Part shown: positions 46,600-56,204 of the stretch, piece after piece | Layout of the letters: each line of letters starts with the position of its first letter | Position numbering within the stretch: the first letter of the stretch is position 1 | NCBI GenBank assembly: GCA_004791255.1 | Contig: SRUQ01000005.1 | Coordinates: forward strand, 196,710 to 260,709 | DNA length: 64,000 nucleotides | Origin: a bacterium M00.F.Ca.ET.205.01.1.1 | GTDB taxonomy: Bacteria; Pseudomonadota; Alphaproteobacteria; Rhizobiales; Rhizobiaceae | Reading direction: 5' to 3' | The notes under the pieces: model-generated | What the model was told of the DNA's origin: nothing | Seen by the model: the letters and a program-made list of their open reading frames with translations, nothing else | Database searches by the model: none | Translations under genes and position numbers: made by a program

Positions 46600-47712
46600 C
46601 TATCTGGTGATCGCCGTGGTGAATTCGGCGATGCTCATGGCCTTGACCGCGTCCCAGTCCCAATCGATGCCGATGCCGGGTTCGTCGGGCGCCAGCGCAT
46701 GCCCATCCTCGATGCGCATATGCCTGCCGGTCAACTGGTCGAGTTGCGGAATGTATTCGACATACCTGCCGTTCTGAACAGCGCAGGTCAAGCTGACATG
46801 CAGTTCCATCAGGAAATGCGGGCAGACCGGAATGTCGAAGGCCTCCGCCGCATGGGCGATCTTCAGCCATGGCGTGATGCCGCCGATGCGGCCGACATCG
46901 ACCTGCACGATCGAGCAGGCGCCTTTCTGCATGTACTCGCGGAAATGGCGGATGGAGTAAAGCGACTCGCCGATGGCGATCGGCGTTGGTGTCGAGTTCG
47001 ACAGCCTGAGATGCCCGTCGATGTCGTCGGCGGGCAGCGGCTCCTCGATCCAGGCGAGGTCGAGTTCGCGCAGCCTGGCCGCGCGCCGGATCGCCTCGTC
47101 GACCGAAAACCCTTGATTGGCATCGGTCATGATCTCGTACCCGTCGCCGACTGCCTTGCGCACCGCCGACAGGCGCGCCAGATCCTCCGATCCGTGCGGC
47201 TTGCCGATCTTCACCTTCGACCCGCGAAATCCCCTGGCCTTGGCGGCCAGCGCATCGTCGACCAGCGCCTGCGTCTCGATGTGCAGCCAGCCGCCTTCGG
47301 TCGTGTAGAGCGGGCAGCGGTCTTTGGCGCCGCCGGCGAGCTTCCATAGCGGCAGGTTCTGCTTCTTCGCCCGCAGGTCCCAAAGTGCGGTATCGATCGT
47401 CGCGAGGGCGATGGCGGTGATGGCGCCGATGGTCGTGGCGTGCGTGGCGAATTCGAGATCGTGCCAGATCGCCTCGATCATATCCGGGTCGCGGCCGATC
47501 AGGCGCGGCGCCAGATGGTCTGACAAAAGCCGCATCACCGAGGAGCCACCGGTGCCGATCGTGTAGCTATAGCCGGTGCCGACCGCGCCGTCGGAATCGG
47601 TGATGGTGACGATTGGCGTTTCCTGGCTGACGAAACTCTGGATGGCGTCGGTGCGCTTGACCTTGGGCACAAGGTCCACCATCCGCAGTTCGACCTTTTC
47701 GATCTTGGCCAT
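46600..47712 (-). CDS. Enolase-superfamily acid-sugar dehydratase (mandelate racemase subgroup)
   Basis: 370 residues. The subgroup residues are visible: the Lys pair in SKVKIGKP, metal ligands in TDANQG, WIEEPL and IGESL, the Asp of QVDVGRIGG and the His of CPHFLMELH. This set fits dehydration of an aldonate or aldarate. Which sugar acid is not clear from sequence. It follows the ABC ATPase gene by 5 bases. Confidence 0.86.
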   Translation of the reverse strand: MAKIEKVELRMVDLVPKVKRTDAIQSFVSQETPIVTITDSDGAVGTGYSYTIGTGGSSVMRLLSDHLAPRLIGRDPDMIEAIWHDLEFATHATTIGAITAIALATIDTALWDLRAKKQNLPLWKLAGGAKDRCPLYTTEGGWLHIETQALVDDALAAKARGFRGSKVKIGKPHGSEDLARLSAVRKAVGDGYEIMTDANQGFSVDEAIRRAARLRELDLAWIEEPLPADDIDGHLRLSNSTPTPIAIGESLYSIRHFREYMQKGACSIVQVDVGRIGGITPWLKIAHAAEAFDIPVCPHFLMELHVSLTCAVQNGRYVEYIPQLDQLTGRHMRIEDGHALAPDEPGIGIDWDWDAVKAMSIAEFTTAITR

Positions 47713-47717
47713 GCCGG

Positions 47718-48815
47718 TCAGCTCCGCAATGTCTTGCCGGTGTCGGCGGCAAACAGATGCGCCTGCGACAGGTCGAGGCTCATCGCGACCCGCTCGCCGG
47801 AGCGCAGCGGTCTCGGGTTCAGCATGCGCGAGACCCAGTCCGTGTCGTTGAACTCGACGAACACCAGCGTCTCGTTGCCGAGTGGTTCGGTGACAGTGAT
47901 CGGCAGTTCGATCTGATGGACATCGGCGGCATCGCCGGAACTGAGGCCATGGCCGGTCGGATAGATGTCGTCCGGCCGCAGCCCGAAGACGACCTTGTCG
48001 CCGGCGGCGACATTGGCCTTGAACTGGGCGGGAAGGGGCAGTTTTGCGCCGGTGGCGAAGACCAATTGGCCACCGTCCACCGTCGCCTCATGCAAGTTCA
48101 TCGGCGGTGAGCCGATGAAGCCGGCAACGAAGCGGGTTGCCGGCCGGCGGAACACCTCATCCGGGGTGCCGACCTGTTCGATGTAGCCGTCGCGCATGAT
48201 CACGATGCGGTCGGCAAGCGTCATCGCTTCGACCTGGTCGTGGGTGACGTAGATCACCGTCGACTGCACCTTGGCATGCAGCTTCTTGATCTCGGTGCGC
48301 ATCTGCGTCCTCAGCTTGGCGTCGAGGTTGGAAAGCGGCTCGTCGAACAGGAACACATCGGGGTCGCGCACGATGGCGCGGCCCATGGCGACGCGCTGGC
48401 GCTGGCCTCCGGAGAGTTGCGAAGGCCGGCGATCGAGCAGCGCGTCAAGCCCGAGAATGGCGGAGGCCTCGGCGACGCGGCGGTCCATCTCCTCCTTGGC
48501 GGCTCCGGCGATCTTCAGGGAGAAGCCGAGGTTCTCGCGAACCGTCATATGCGGATAGAGCGCGTAGGACTGGAACACCATCGAGATGTTGCGCGAGCGC
48601 GGCGGCAGATCGTTGACGACGCGGCCGCCGATCTCGATCGAGCCGGCGCTGATCTCTTCCAGCCCGGCGATCATGCGCAAGGTCGTCGACTTGCCGCAGC
48701 CCGACGGACCGACCAGTGCGATGAATTCGCGGTCGGTGATATCGAGATTGATGCCGTGCACGATCCCGATATTGCCGTAGCGCTTGGTCAGCTTTTTGAG
48801 GGAAACCGTTGCCAT
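47718..48815 (-). CDS. Sugar ABC transporter ATPase (UgpC/MalK type)
   Basis: 365 residues from the ATG at 48813-48815. Walker A GPSGCGKST, signature LSGGQRQRVAMGRA and FLFDEPLSNLDAKLR are present, followed by the MalK-type regulatory domain with VFGLRPDDIYP. It would energise the two permeases encoded just upstream. Confidence 0.9.
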   Translation of the reverse strand: MATVSLKKLTKRYGNIGIVHGINLDITDREFIALVGPSGCGKSTTLRMIAGLEEISAGSIEIGGRVVNDLPPRSRNISMVFQSYALYPHMTVRENLGFSLKIAGAAKEEMDRRVAEASAILGLDALLDRRPSQLSGGQRQRVAMGRAIVRDPDVFLFDEPLSNLDAKLRTQMRTEIKKLHAKVQSTVIYVTHDQVEAMTLADRIVIMRDGYIEQVGTPDEVFRRPATRFVAGFIGSPPMNLHEATVDGGQLVFATGAKLPLPAQFKANVAAGDKVVFGLRPDDIYPTGHGLSSGDAADVHQIELPITVTEPLGNETLVFVEFNDTDWVSRMLNPRPLRSGERVAMSLDLSQAHLFAADTGKTLRS

Positions 48816-48820
48816 GGGAA

Positions 48821-49687
48821 TCAGCCTTTCACCGCGCCGGAGGTCAGGCCGCCGACGAGGTGTTTCTGGACGATGTAGGTGAGGGTGAGCGCCGGGATGA
48901 TCATCACCACGGCGAGCGCGCACATGCCGCGCCAGTCGATGGTGAATTCGGCCGTGTAGTCGAGCAGGCCGACCGGCAGCGTCTTGGCGCTGACCGAGCG
49001 GGTCAATTGCGAGGCCAGCGCGAACTCGTTCCAGCAGGTCAGGAAGGCAAAGATCGCGGCAGATGCGATGCCTGGCCCCGCAAGCGGAAACTCGACCTGC
49101 CAGAAAGCCTGCCAGCGCGTGCAGCCGTCGATCTGCGCGGCTTCCGCCAGGTCCTTGGGCACCTGGCGGAAGAAGCCGTCGATCAGCCAGATGGTGAAGG
49201 GCACGTTGAGCGCGACATAGGCCAGGATCAGCCCGAAATGCGTGTCGATGATACCAAGCCGCACATAGAGAAAAAACAGCGGCAGCGACAGCGCGATGCC
49301 AGGCACGGTGCGTGTCAGCATCAGGCCGAGGAACACGCCGGACTTGCCGCGAAACCGATAGCGGGCGAAGGCGTAGCCGCCGGCCATGCCGATGGCGACC
49401 GCAATGACCGTCGAGGTTACCGAGATGATCAACGAGTTGCGGAAGTACTCGATCACCGGGATGCCACCCTTGCCGATGCCTGAGAACATCGCGACATAGG
49501 CGTCGAACGAGATCTGCTGCGGAATCCATACCGGCGGCTTGGCCATGATCTCGACGGTCGGCCGCAGCGATGACAGCACGATCCACAGGCCTGGCAGGCA
49601 GATGGTCAGCATCGCCAGGAACAGGCCGATGCGATAGACGATGCCGAGTAGCCGGCGCTTCAGGCGGGCGGAAGAATTCTCGTCCAT
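48821..49687 (-). CDS. Sugar ABC transporter permease (MalG type)
   Basis: 288 residues; the ATG at 49685-49687 overlaps the stop of the other permease gene (ATGA). Six membrane segments and the EAA loop EAAQIDGCTRWQAFWQVEFP are visible. The N-terminus is cytoplasmic and basic. Confidence 0.9.
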   Translation of the reverse strand: MDENSSARLKRRLLGIVYRIGLFLAMLTICLPGLWIVLSSLRPTVEIMAKPPVWIPQQISFDAYVAMFSGIGKGGIPVIEYFRNSLIISVTSTVIAVAIGMAGGYAFARYRFRGKSGVFLGLMLTRTVPGIALSLPLFFLYVRLGIIDTHFGLILAYVALNVPFTIWLIDGFFRQVPKDLAEAAQIDGCTRWQAFWQVEFPLAGPGIASAAIFAFLTCWNEFALASQLTRSVSAKTLPVGLLDYTAEFTIDWRGMCALAVVMIIPALTLTYIVQKHLVGGLTSGAVKG

Positions 49688-50583
49688 CACCACTCCGCAC
49701 CGATCTGCGTGCGCGCCGCGGCGAGCTTGTTGAAGAAATACACGGTGAAGGCGATCGACAGCAGGATCGAGAAATAGGCCATGGCGTTGGCCATGCCCAT
49801 GCGCCCGTCGCTGTAGGCGGTGCGCGCCACCAGCGTCCAGAGTAGCTCGGTGCGGCCGGCCGGCCCGCCATCGGTCATGATCTTGACGATGTCATAGGCG
49901 CGCGCGACATCGAGTGAACGGATGGTCATGGCGATGTAGGCAAAGGGCATGACGAACGGCCACGTCACATAGCGGAACGTCTGCCACGGCGTGCAGCCGT
50001 CGACGCGCGCCGCCTCGATCGGCTCCTTGGGCATGGCGAGCAGGCCTGCGAGAATGAGAATGGCGAAGATCGCCGTCGACGACCAGATCTCGGCGACCGA
50101 GATGGCGATGAAGGCGAGATGGCCCTCGATCAGCCACGGAATGGCATCCCTGGTGATGCCGAGCGACTGCAGGGCGTTGTTCACCAGCCCGATATTGTCG
50201 TTGAACATGAACTTGAACTGGAAGCCGACCAGGATTGGCGAGAACATCATCGGAAACATCATTAGCGTGCGCAGGATGCGCTGGCCGCGCGTCGCCTTCT
50301 CGACCAGCATGGCAAGGCCCAGGCCAAGCAACATTTCGAGATTGAGCGCGATCGTCAGCAACAGAACGGTGCGGCCGAACGCCCACCAGAAATCGGCGTT
50401 GGCCAGGATCGACAGATAGTTGCGGAAGCCGACGAAGACGAAGAACGTCTCGGGCTTGGTCAGCCGGAACGGCGTGAAGCTGGAATAGAGCGACAGAAGC
50501 AACGGCACCACGACCACCGCCGCCAGCACGACGATGGCCGGGAGCAGCAGCAGGAATGGCGCGGATGGCTTGAAGCCCTTCAT
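49687..50583 (-). CDS. Sugar ABC transporter permease (MalF/UgpA type)
   Basis: 298 residues from the ATG at 50581-50583, with CCAGGAATTCTG upstream. Six membrane segments and the EAA loop EAARVDGCTPWQTFRYVTWP are present. It forms the channel with the MalG-type partner. Confidence 0.9.
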   Translation of the reverse strand: MKGFKPSAPFLLLLPAIVVLAAVVVVPLLLSLYSSFTPFRLTKPETFFVFVGFRNYLSILANADFWWAFGRTVLLLTIALNLEMLLGLGLAMLVEKATRGQRILRTLMMFPMMFSPILVGFQFKFMFNDNIGLVNNALQSLGITRDAIPWLIEGHLAFIAISVAEIWSSTAIFAILILAGLLAMPKEPIEAARVDGCTPWQTFRYVTWPFVMPFAYIAMTIRSLDVARAYDIVKIMTDGGPAGRTELLWTLVARTAYSDGRMGMANAMAYFSILLSIAFTVYFFNKLAAARTQIGAEW

Positions 50584-50678
50584 CAGAATTCCTGGGTTTT
50601 GCATTCAACTGCTGGCCGCTCGCTGGTCGAGGCCCGGGCCGGAACGGAAGGGTTGGTTCGCACCAACAAGACGCGATC

Positions 50679-50705
50679 GCCTCCCCCATTCGTGATGGGG
50701 GAGGC
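50679..50705. repeat. Hairpin between the sugar-binding protein and permease genes
   Basis: GCCTCCCCCAT-TCGTG-ATGGGGGAGGC, a perfect 11-bp stem, lies 17 bases past the binding-protein stop in the direction of transcription. It has no following T run. Confidence 0.75.
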
Positions 50706-50721
50706 GGCTTGGGAGCGGTGG

Positions 50722-52041
50722 TTAGAGCTTGCCGGCGTCCTGCAGGATTTGCGTCGCCTTGGCGGCGGCTTCATCCAGTGCCTGCTTGGAGGTCTTGTCG
50801 CCAAGGATCGCCGCCTGCAGTTCGGGATAGACGGCGTTGGAGATCTCGATCCACTCAGGCGTCTGCGGCACCGCGAAAGCGTGCTTGGCTTCTTCCTGGA
50901 AGGCGGAGAGCACCTCCTTCTTGTAGGGATCGCTTGCGGCTTGCTGCAGGTCCCAGTCCCACACAGCGGTGCGGGTCGGCAACGGGCCGGCGGCGGCCTC
51001 CAGCTTCTGGCTGTCCTCGTTGGTCAGCCACCAGACGAGGGAAGCCGCGGCCTCCTTGTTCGGGCAGTTCTCGGTCACCGAAAAGCCGTGGAAACCGGAC
51101 CAACCGGTGCGCTTGCCGGAAGAACCCTTCGGCGCGACCTTGACGCCGACATTGCCGGCGACCTTCGACGACTTCGGGTCGTTGAAGAACCCGGCCCAGC
51201 CAGGCCAGTCGAGGTTGATCGCCACGGTACCCGAGGCAAAGCCTTGGCCGAGATCGTCCCAGAGGTAGTTGGTGGTTCCGGCCGGCACGGCCTTGGCCTT
51301 GTAGAGGTTGACGAACCAGTCGAGCGCCCGGATGCCGGCCTCCGAGTTGAAAACCGGCTTGCCGTCCTTGTCGAGATATTCGCCGCCCTCGGCGACCACC
51401 ATCTCGTAGAAGCGGCCGTTGATCGCCTCTTCCTTGCCGGCGAATTGCGTGCCGTAGAAATTCGGCGGGTTGGCGAAGAACTCGGCCTGGTCGCTAACTT
51501 CCTTCCAGCTGTCCGGCGGCACCAGGTCATAGCCGTATTTGGCCTTGAACTTGGTCTTGTTGTCGGCGTTCTCGTAGAGGCTCTTCTGGTAGTAGAGCGC
51601 CGAGACGTCGAACTGCGCGCGCGGCAGCATCTCCAACTTGCCGTCGATGGTCGCGGCCTTGATCGTCGACGGCACGAAGGCGTCGATCTCTTCCTTGGGC
51701 AAGAGCTTGCTGAGGTCGGTGTAGAGACCCGTATATTGCGGCGCGAAGGACGAATGGTTCCAGCCGACGCACCAGTTGGTGCTGCCCGACGCGATGTCGG
51801 ACTTCAATTCCTTGTCGATGTCGAAGCCGTTCTTCTTGGTCAGGATGTTGACCTTGGCGCCGGTCGCCTTCTCCCATTCGGGAATGCGCTCGTAGAGTTT
51901 TTCATATTGCTGGCCGCCGATCAGCTTCACGTCGACGGTCACGCCTTCGAACTTGCCGGGCAGGTCGCCGGCAAGGGCAGTGCCTGCGCCTGACGCAAGC
52001 ACCAATGCGCCGGCGCACACGCCGGATAGCAGTCTGTTCAT
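50722..52041 (-). CDS. Sugar ABC transporter substrate-binding protein
   Basis: 439 residues from the ATG at 52039-52041 with a GGAGGAAAACAA site. The signal peptide is MNRLLSGVCAGALVLASGAG, cleavage near TALA-G. The rest is a MalE-type (COG1653) binding protein with NWCVGWNHSSFAPQYTGLY and a late GWSGFHGFSV. It opens the eight-gene operon and is divergent from the IclR gene. Confidence 0.9.
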   Translation of the reverse strand: MNRLLSGVCAGALVLASGAGTALAGDLPGKFEGVTVDVKLIGGQQYEKLYERIPEWEKATGAKVNILTKKNGFDIDKELKSDIASGSTNWCVGWNHSSFAPQYTGLYTDLSKLLPKEEIDAFVPSTIKAATIDGKLEMLPRAQFDVSALYYQKSLYENADNKTKFKAKYGYDLVPPDSWKEVSDQAEFFANPPNFYGTQFAGKEEAINGRFYEMVVAEGGEYLDKDGKPVFNSEAGIRALDWFVNLYKAKAVPAGTTNYLWDDLGQGFASGTVAINLDWPGWAGFFNDPKSSKVAGNVGVKVAPKGSSGKRTGWSGFHGFSVTENCPNKEAAASLVWWLTNEDSQKLEAAAGPLPTRTAVWDWDLQQAASDPYKKEVLSAFQEEAKHAFAVPQTPEWIEISNAVYPELQAAILGDKTSKQALDEAAAKATQILQDAGKL

Positions 52042-52210
52042 TTGTTTTCCTCCCTGGGTGCGCCTCGGCGCGACCGCAACTTGTCCGTGCGGCAAGAAAT
52101 GCTACATTCATATACAAACAAAACATTCACCCGTACGTCAAGACGAAATTTCTTTCCGGTGAACCCATTCCTGCGTATATGAAGAATCGAATTCACTGGA
52201 GAAATCGCCC

Positions 52211-52996
52211 ATGGACGACAGCGAAGACGAGCGCTACCGCGCGCCGGCGCTCGACAAGGGGCTCGACATCCTCGAATTGCTGGCCGGCGTCGACGGTGGC
52301 CTGACGCAGGCCGAGATCGCCAAGAAACTCGACCGCAGCCCCAATGAGTTCTACCGCATGCTCGACCGGCTGGTGCGGCGCGGCTACGTGACCAGGCTTG
52401 ACGGGGACCGCTATTCGCTGACCCTGAAATTGTTCGGCCTGGCGCAATTGCACGCGCCGGTGCGGCGGCTGGTTTCCTACGCCACGCCGCTGATGCGCGA
52501 ACTGGCCGAGACATCGCAGCAGGCCAACCAACTCGTTGTTTTTGATCGCGGTTCCGCTGTTGTGATCAGCCAGCAGGAGGCGCCGAACTATTGGGGAATT
52601 TCGATCCGCGTCGGCTCCCACATCAGCCTGTTCGACACCGGCTCCGGCCATGTGCTGCTTGCCTTCCGCTCACAGGAAGAGCGCCAGATGATGATATCGG
52701 AACATGTCCGCAGCACCGACAAGACGGCGCAATCGGCCGAGTTCTTCACCCGTCTCGACCAGATCCGCGACCGTGGCTACGAGATGATGGCCTCGATGCA
52801 GACAGCAGGCGTCTTCAACCTCTCGGCCCCGGTGCGCAGTTCCGACGGCAAGGCCATCGCCGCCCTGTCGATCCCCTACATCACCGTCGTCAATGCACCA
52901 TCGGCGCCCGACATCACCAGAACCATCGAATTGTTGTTGGCAACGTGCGAGACGCTGTCGCATCTGGCCGGGTCGGCGGTGGGCTCATCGGCGTAA
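52211..52996 (+). CDS. IclR-family transcriptional regulator
   Basis: 261 residues. The winged helix at ~10-75 contains LTQAEIAKKLDRSPNEFYRM; the IclR effector domain follows (GSHISLFDTGSGHVLLAF). The ATG has GGAGAAATC upstream. It is divergent from the sugar transporter operon (169 bases) and upstream of the lactonase-like gene, so it probably regulates both. Confidence 0.88.
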   Translation: MDDSEDERYRAPALDKGLDILELLAGVDGGLTQAEIAKKLDRSPNEFYRMLDRLVRRGYVTRLDGDRYSLTLKLFGLAQLHAPVRRLVSYATPLMRELAETSQQANQLVVFDRGSAVVISQQEAPNYWGISIRVGSHISLFDTGSGHVLLAFRSQEERQMMISEHVRSTDKTAQSAEFFTRLDQIRDRGYEMMASMQTAGVFNLSAPVRSSDGKAIAALSIPYITVVNAPSAPDITRTIELLLATCETLSHLAGSAVGSSA

Positions 52997-53017
52997 TTCT
53001 TATTTGAATGAAGAATT
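52995..53017. promoter_or_regulatory. Inverted repeat downstream of iclR, upstream of the lactonase-like gene
   Basis: AATTCTT-N9-AAGAATT, a perfect 7-bp inverted repeat. A related ATGAAGAATCGAATTC block lies at 52179-52194 before the iclR start. Both are candidate IclR operators. Confidence 0.4.
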
Positions 53018-53060
53018 CCTCCGTGAGATGGTCTAGAACGCTTGGAGGAGGAGCCTCACC

Positions 53061-53900
53061 ATGATTATCGACACCCATCTGCACCTCATTGATCGCTCGG
53101 TCTTGCGCTATCCCTGGCTCGGCGCCGTTCCGGCGCTGAACCGCGATTTCTCCTATGAGGAATACGCCGTCGAGGCGCAGCGTGTCGGCGTCGAGCGCGT
53201 CTTGCATATGGAGGTCGACGTCGATCCCGCCGACATCGAGGCGGAGACGGTTCATGTCGAGGGCCTGTCGCGGCAGGCCGGCAGCATGCTGGCTGGGGTG
53301 GTTGCATCCTGCCGTCCGGAAGAGGCGGATTTTCCAGCCTATCTCGAGCGCCAGCGGGCGAACTCTTTCGTGAAAGGTTTTCGCCGTGTCCTCCATGTCG
53401 TGCCGGACGAGCTGTCGGAGAGCGCGCTGTTCCGCGACAACATCAAGCGGCTCGGCGGCACCGGTCTGACCTTCGACCTCGTCGTGTTGCCGCACCAGAT
53501 TCCCAAGGCGATCGCGCTTGCCGACCTGGCGCCTGACGTCCAGTTCGTTCTCGACCATTGCGGCGTTCCCGATATCAAGGGAAAGAGCGAACACCCCTGG
53601 CGCGAGAATATGAGCGAGATCGCGCGGCGGCCGAATGTTGTCGCGAAGATCTCTGGCGTCGTCGCCTACGCCGATCCCGGCAACTGGACCGTCGAGACGC
53701 TGCGACCCTATGTCGAACACACGATCGGCGCCTTCGGCTGGGATCGTGTCGTCTGGGGCAGCGACTGGCCGGTCTGCACCCTGGGCGGCGGCCTGTCGAC
53801 CTGGGTAGGGGCGACCCATGCACTGCTGTCCGGCTGCAGCATTGCGGAACGAGACAGATTGTTGTCGGGCAATGCCAGCAAGCTGTGGCGGCTGAAGTAG
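53061..53900 (+). CDS. Amidohydrolase-family lactonase (COG3618, fuconolactonase-like)
   Basis: 279 residues. The N-terminal metal motif is DTHLHL, the mid-chain metal His is in LDHCG, and the C-terminal Asp is in VWGSDWPVC. This is the pattern of L-fucono-1,5-lactonase and related hydrolases. RBS GGAGGAGGAGCC. A lactonase here fits a route dehydrogenase to lactonase to dehydratase with the operon on the other strand. Confidence 0.85.
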   Translation: MIIDTHLHLIDRSVLRYPWLGAVPALNRDFSYEEYAVEAQRVGVERVLHMEVDVDPADIEAETVHVEGLSRQAGSMLAGVVASCRPEEADFPAYLERQRANSFVKGFRRVLHVVPDELSESALFRDNIKRLGGTGLTFDLVVLPHQIPKAIALADLAPDVQFVLDHCGVPDIKGKSEHPWRENMSEIARRPNVVAKISGVVAYADPGNWTVETLRPYVEHTIGAFGWDRVVWGSDWPVCTLGGGLSTWVGATHALLSGCSIAERDRLLSGNASKLWRLK

Positions 53901-53905
53901 TCGGG

Positions 53906-55045
53906 CTAGGATCCGGCCTGGCGACTCTCCCGGAACAGCCGATTGAGATCGGCAACGACATGTGCGGCCGGTTGGCCTGATCTCAAGCCGGCGATGATGT
54001 GGTCGGATGCCGCCTGCTGGAACGCCATGTAGCCGTCATGGCGCGGCCGCATCCACGCCCCCTCCAGCGTCGCGCGCGTATCCCTGTAGAAACCGCCGGT
54101 CACGGCGTTGACCGTCCGGTCCTCCCAGGCCGCGGCATGGCCGGGCTGGCCGCCGGCGGCGGCATAGGTGCCGCGTTGCACGTCGCCGCTGGCCACCCAG
54201 TAGGCGAAATCGATCGCGGCATTTCTTGCCGTGGAAAAGGCCGACACCGCAATGCCCGTGCCGCCAAGCGCCGAACCGACCGGACCGCTGGTGCCGATGG
54301 TAGGAATGTCGGCGAAGGCCAGCCGGTGCTCGCGAAACCCTGATATCGCATAGGAAACGTAGCCGTAAATCAGCGGCGCGCAGACGATCTTGGAATTGGC
54401 CTCCGCCATGCGTTCCGAAACGGCGATCGGATCCATCTCGAAACAGGCCGGATCGACCAGCGCCGCGATCTCGCGCATCGCTTCGAAGACCTCGCGGCAA
54501 GTCTCGACATCGATGAGATCGCTGGCCGGATCGGTGGCGCAGGGGTGACCGAGATTGCCGGCAAGCGTGTAGAACGCCATCAGCGAATGCGGCGGCCGCA
54601 GCGGCAACAGCACGCCGTCTTGCCGGGCAAGATCGAGCACCTCGCTCCACCGCGCCGGCGCCGCATCGAGCGCGTCCGGCCGCCAGGCCTGGACCTGGCT
54701 GGCCGCATCGATCGGGAAAGCCCATTGGCGGCCTTGCCAGGCGTAGCTCGGATAAGATTGGCCGACGCTACCGGTGGCAAGGGCTGCGAGCTCCGCCTCG
54801 CGGCCGGCGACGTCGAGCGGTTCGAGGCAGCGCTCCGCCGTGATCTGGCCGACATGCGGATGGTCGATGACGATCAAATCATAGGCGCGCGCCAGTTCCT
54901 CGACCGGAAAGGACTCGAAATCCTGCAGCGAGCGCTTGTCCCACTCTATCGAGACGCCGGTGCGCTCCTGCCAGAGAGACGAGCAGGCGACCATTGGATC
55001 GTAGCCGCGCGGGTGGCTCCAGGTCATGCCCCTCAGCGTGGTCAC
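53906..55045 (-). CDS. Solute-binding-protein-like protein without signal peptide
   Basis: 379 residues starting with GTG at 55043-55045, which overlaps the CoA-transferase stop; GGAG lies 8 bases upstream. An ATG six codons later is possible. The sequence resembles COG1653 extracellular sugar-binding proteins (YDLIVIDHPHVGQI, GSALGGTGIAVSAFS, WASGDVQRGTYAAAGGQP). Neither start gives a hydrophobic signal sequence, so the product should stay in the cytoplasm. A cytoplasmic ligand-sensing or enzyme-partner role is possible. Confidence 0.78.
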   Translation of the reverse strand: MTTLRGMTWSHPRGYDPMVACSSLWQERTGVSIEWDKRSLQDFESFPVEELARAYDLIVIDHPHVGQITAERCLEPLDVAGREAELAALATGSVGQSYPSYAWQGRQWAFPIDAASQVQAWRPDALDAAPARWSEVLDLARQDGVLLPLRPPHSLMAFYTLAGNLGHPCATDPASDLIDVETCREVFEAMREIAALVDPACFEMDPIAVSERMAEANSKIVCAPLIYGYVSYAISGFREHRLAFADIPTIGTSGPVGSALGGTGIAVSAFSTARNAAIDFAYWVASGDVQRGTYAAAGGQPGHAAAWEDRTVNAVTGGFYRDTRATLEGAWMRPRHDGYMAFQQAASDHIIAGLRSGQPAAHVVADLNRLFRESRQAGS

Positions 55046-56202
55046 AGACCGAACTCCGCGCGGATGGCCGCACTGTGCTCGCCGATGCGCGGTGCTGCCC
55101 GGTCGACCTTGGCCCTGACACCGTCGACCCGGAGCGGCGAACGCGTGGTGAGGATCGAGACATCGTCCTCGCGCGTCACCGTCTGCAGCATGTCGAGCGA
55201 CTGAAAACCTTCACTCGCCAGCATTTCCGGCCAGGTCAGCACCTTGGCGCACCAGATATCCGCCGGCTCGAGAACGGTGAGCCATTCGTCGACGGTCCCG
55301 GTTGCGATCCTTTGCGCGATGATCGCCTTGATGTCGTCGCGCGCCGTGAACCACGAGGCCGGCTCGTCGCGATAGGGCGCCAATTCTTCGAGCGACAACA
55401 GGTCGGCGAGTTTTGGGATCGGCGTCATGGCGATGGCGAGGTAGCCGTCCTTGGCCGGGTAGACGCCGTAAGGCGCCGACAGATAGGCATGCGCGCTGCG
55501 GAAGTTGGAGCGTTTGGGCACGCGGCGGCCATCATTGAGATGAGTGGTCAGCACCTCGAACTGGAAATCGACCAGCGCTTCCATGAGGCTGGTCTCGACA
55601 TGGCTGCCCTTGCCGGTGATGCCACGCCGCACCAGCGCCGCCAGTATGCCTTGCGCGCAGGCCGCTCCCGCCAGCATATCGCCGATGGCCAGCCCGAACG
55701 GCACCGGCCCCTGATCCTCGTCGCCATTCAGCCACATCACGCCGGAGCGCGACTGCGCCAGGAGATCCTGGCCGGGGCGCTTCACCCAAGGACCGTCCTC
55801 GCCATAGCCGCTGATCGAGGCATAGACCAGGCGCGGGTTGATCTGGCGGACGGTTTCATAGTCGAGGCCGAGCCGTTCGATGACGCCGGGCCGGAAATTC
55901 TGGATCAGCACGTCGGCCTTGGCCAACAGCCCGCGCAATACCTGGAGATCGCCCTCGTCCTTCAGGTCGATGGCGAAACTTTCCTTGGCCCGGTTGATGG
56001 CATGGAAGATGGTGGAATCGCCGCCGATCTCGGTGTCGCTGAGATAGAGCCGGCGCGACAGGTCGCCGCCATCCGGACGCTCGATCTTGATCACCCGGGC
56101 GCCGAGGTCGAGCAGCCTGAGCGAGCAATAGGGTCCGGAGAGGAACTGGCTCATGTCGATGACGACGAGGCCGGCGAGCGGCAATTCGGCTGCTGACGGC
56201 AT
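55042..56202 (-). CDS. CaiB/BaiF-family CoA-transferase
   Basis: 386 residues, the usual class III CoA-transferase length. It begins with LAGLVVIDMSQFLSGPYCS; the catalytic Asp is likely that of RPGQDLLAQSRSGVM. It transfers CoA between acids. It lies between a MaoC gene (2 bases) and the binding-protein-like gene (overlap), so acyl-CoA chemistry on a sugar-derived or hydroxy acid is suggested. Confidence 0.88.
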   Translation of the reverse strand: MPSAAELPLAGLVVIDMSQFLSGPYCSLRLLDLGARVIKIERPDGGDLSRRLYLSDTEIGGDSTIFHAINRAKESFAIDLKDEGDLQVLRGLLAKADVLIQNFRPGVIERLGLDYETVRQINPRLVYASISGYGEDGPWVKRPGQDLLAQSRSGVMWLNGDEDQGPVPFGLAIGDMLAGAACAQGILAALVRRGITGKGSHVETSLMEALVDFQFEVLTTHLNDGRRVPKRSNFRSAHAYLSAPYGVYPAKDGYLAIAMTPIPKLADLLSLEELAPYRDEPASWFTARDDIKAIIAQRIATGTVDEWLTVLEPADIWCAKVLTWPEMLASEGFQSLDMLQTVTREDDVSILTTRSPLRVDGVRAKVDRAAPRIGEHSAAIRAEFGL

Positions 56203-56204
56203 CG

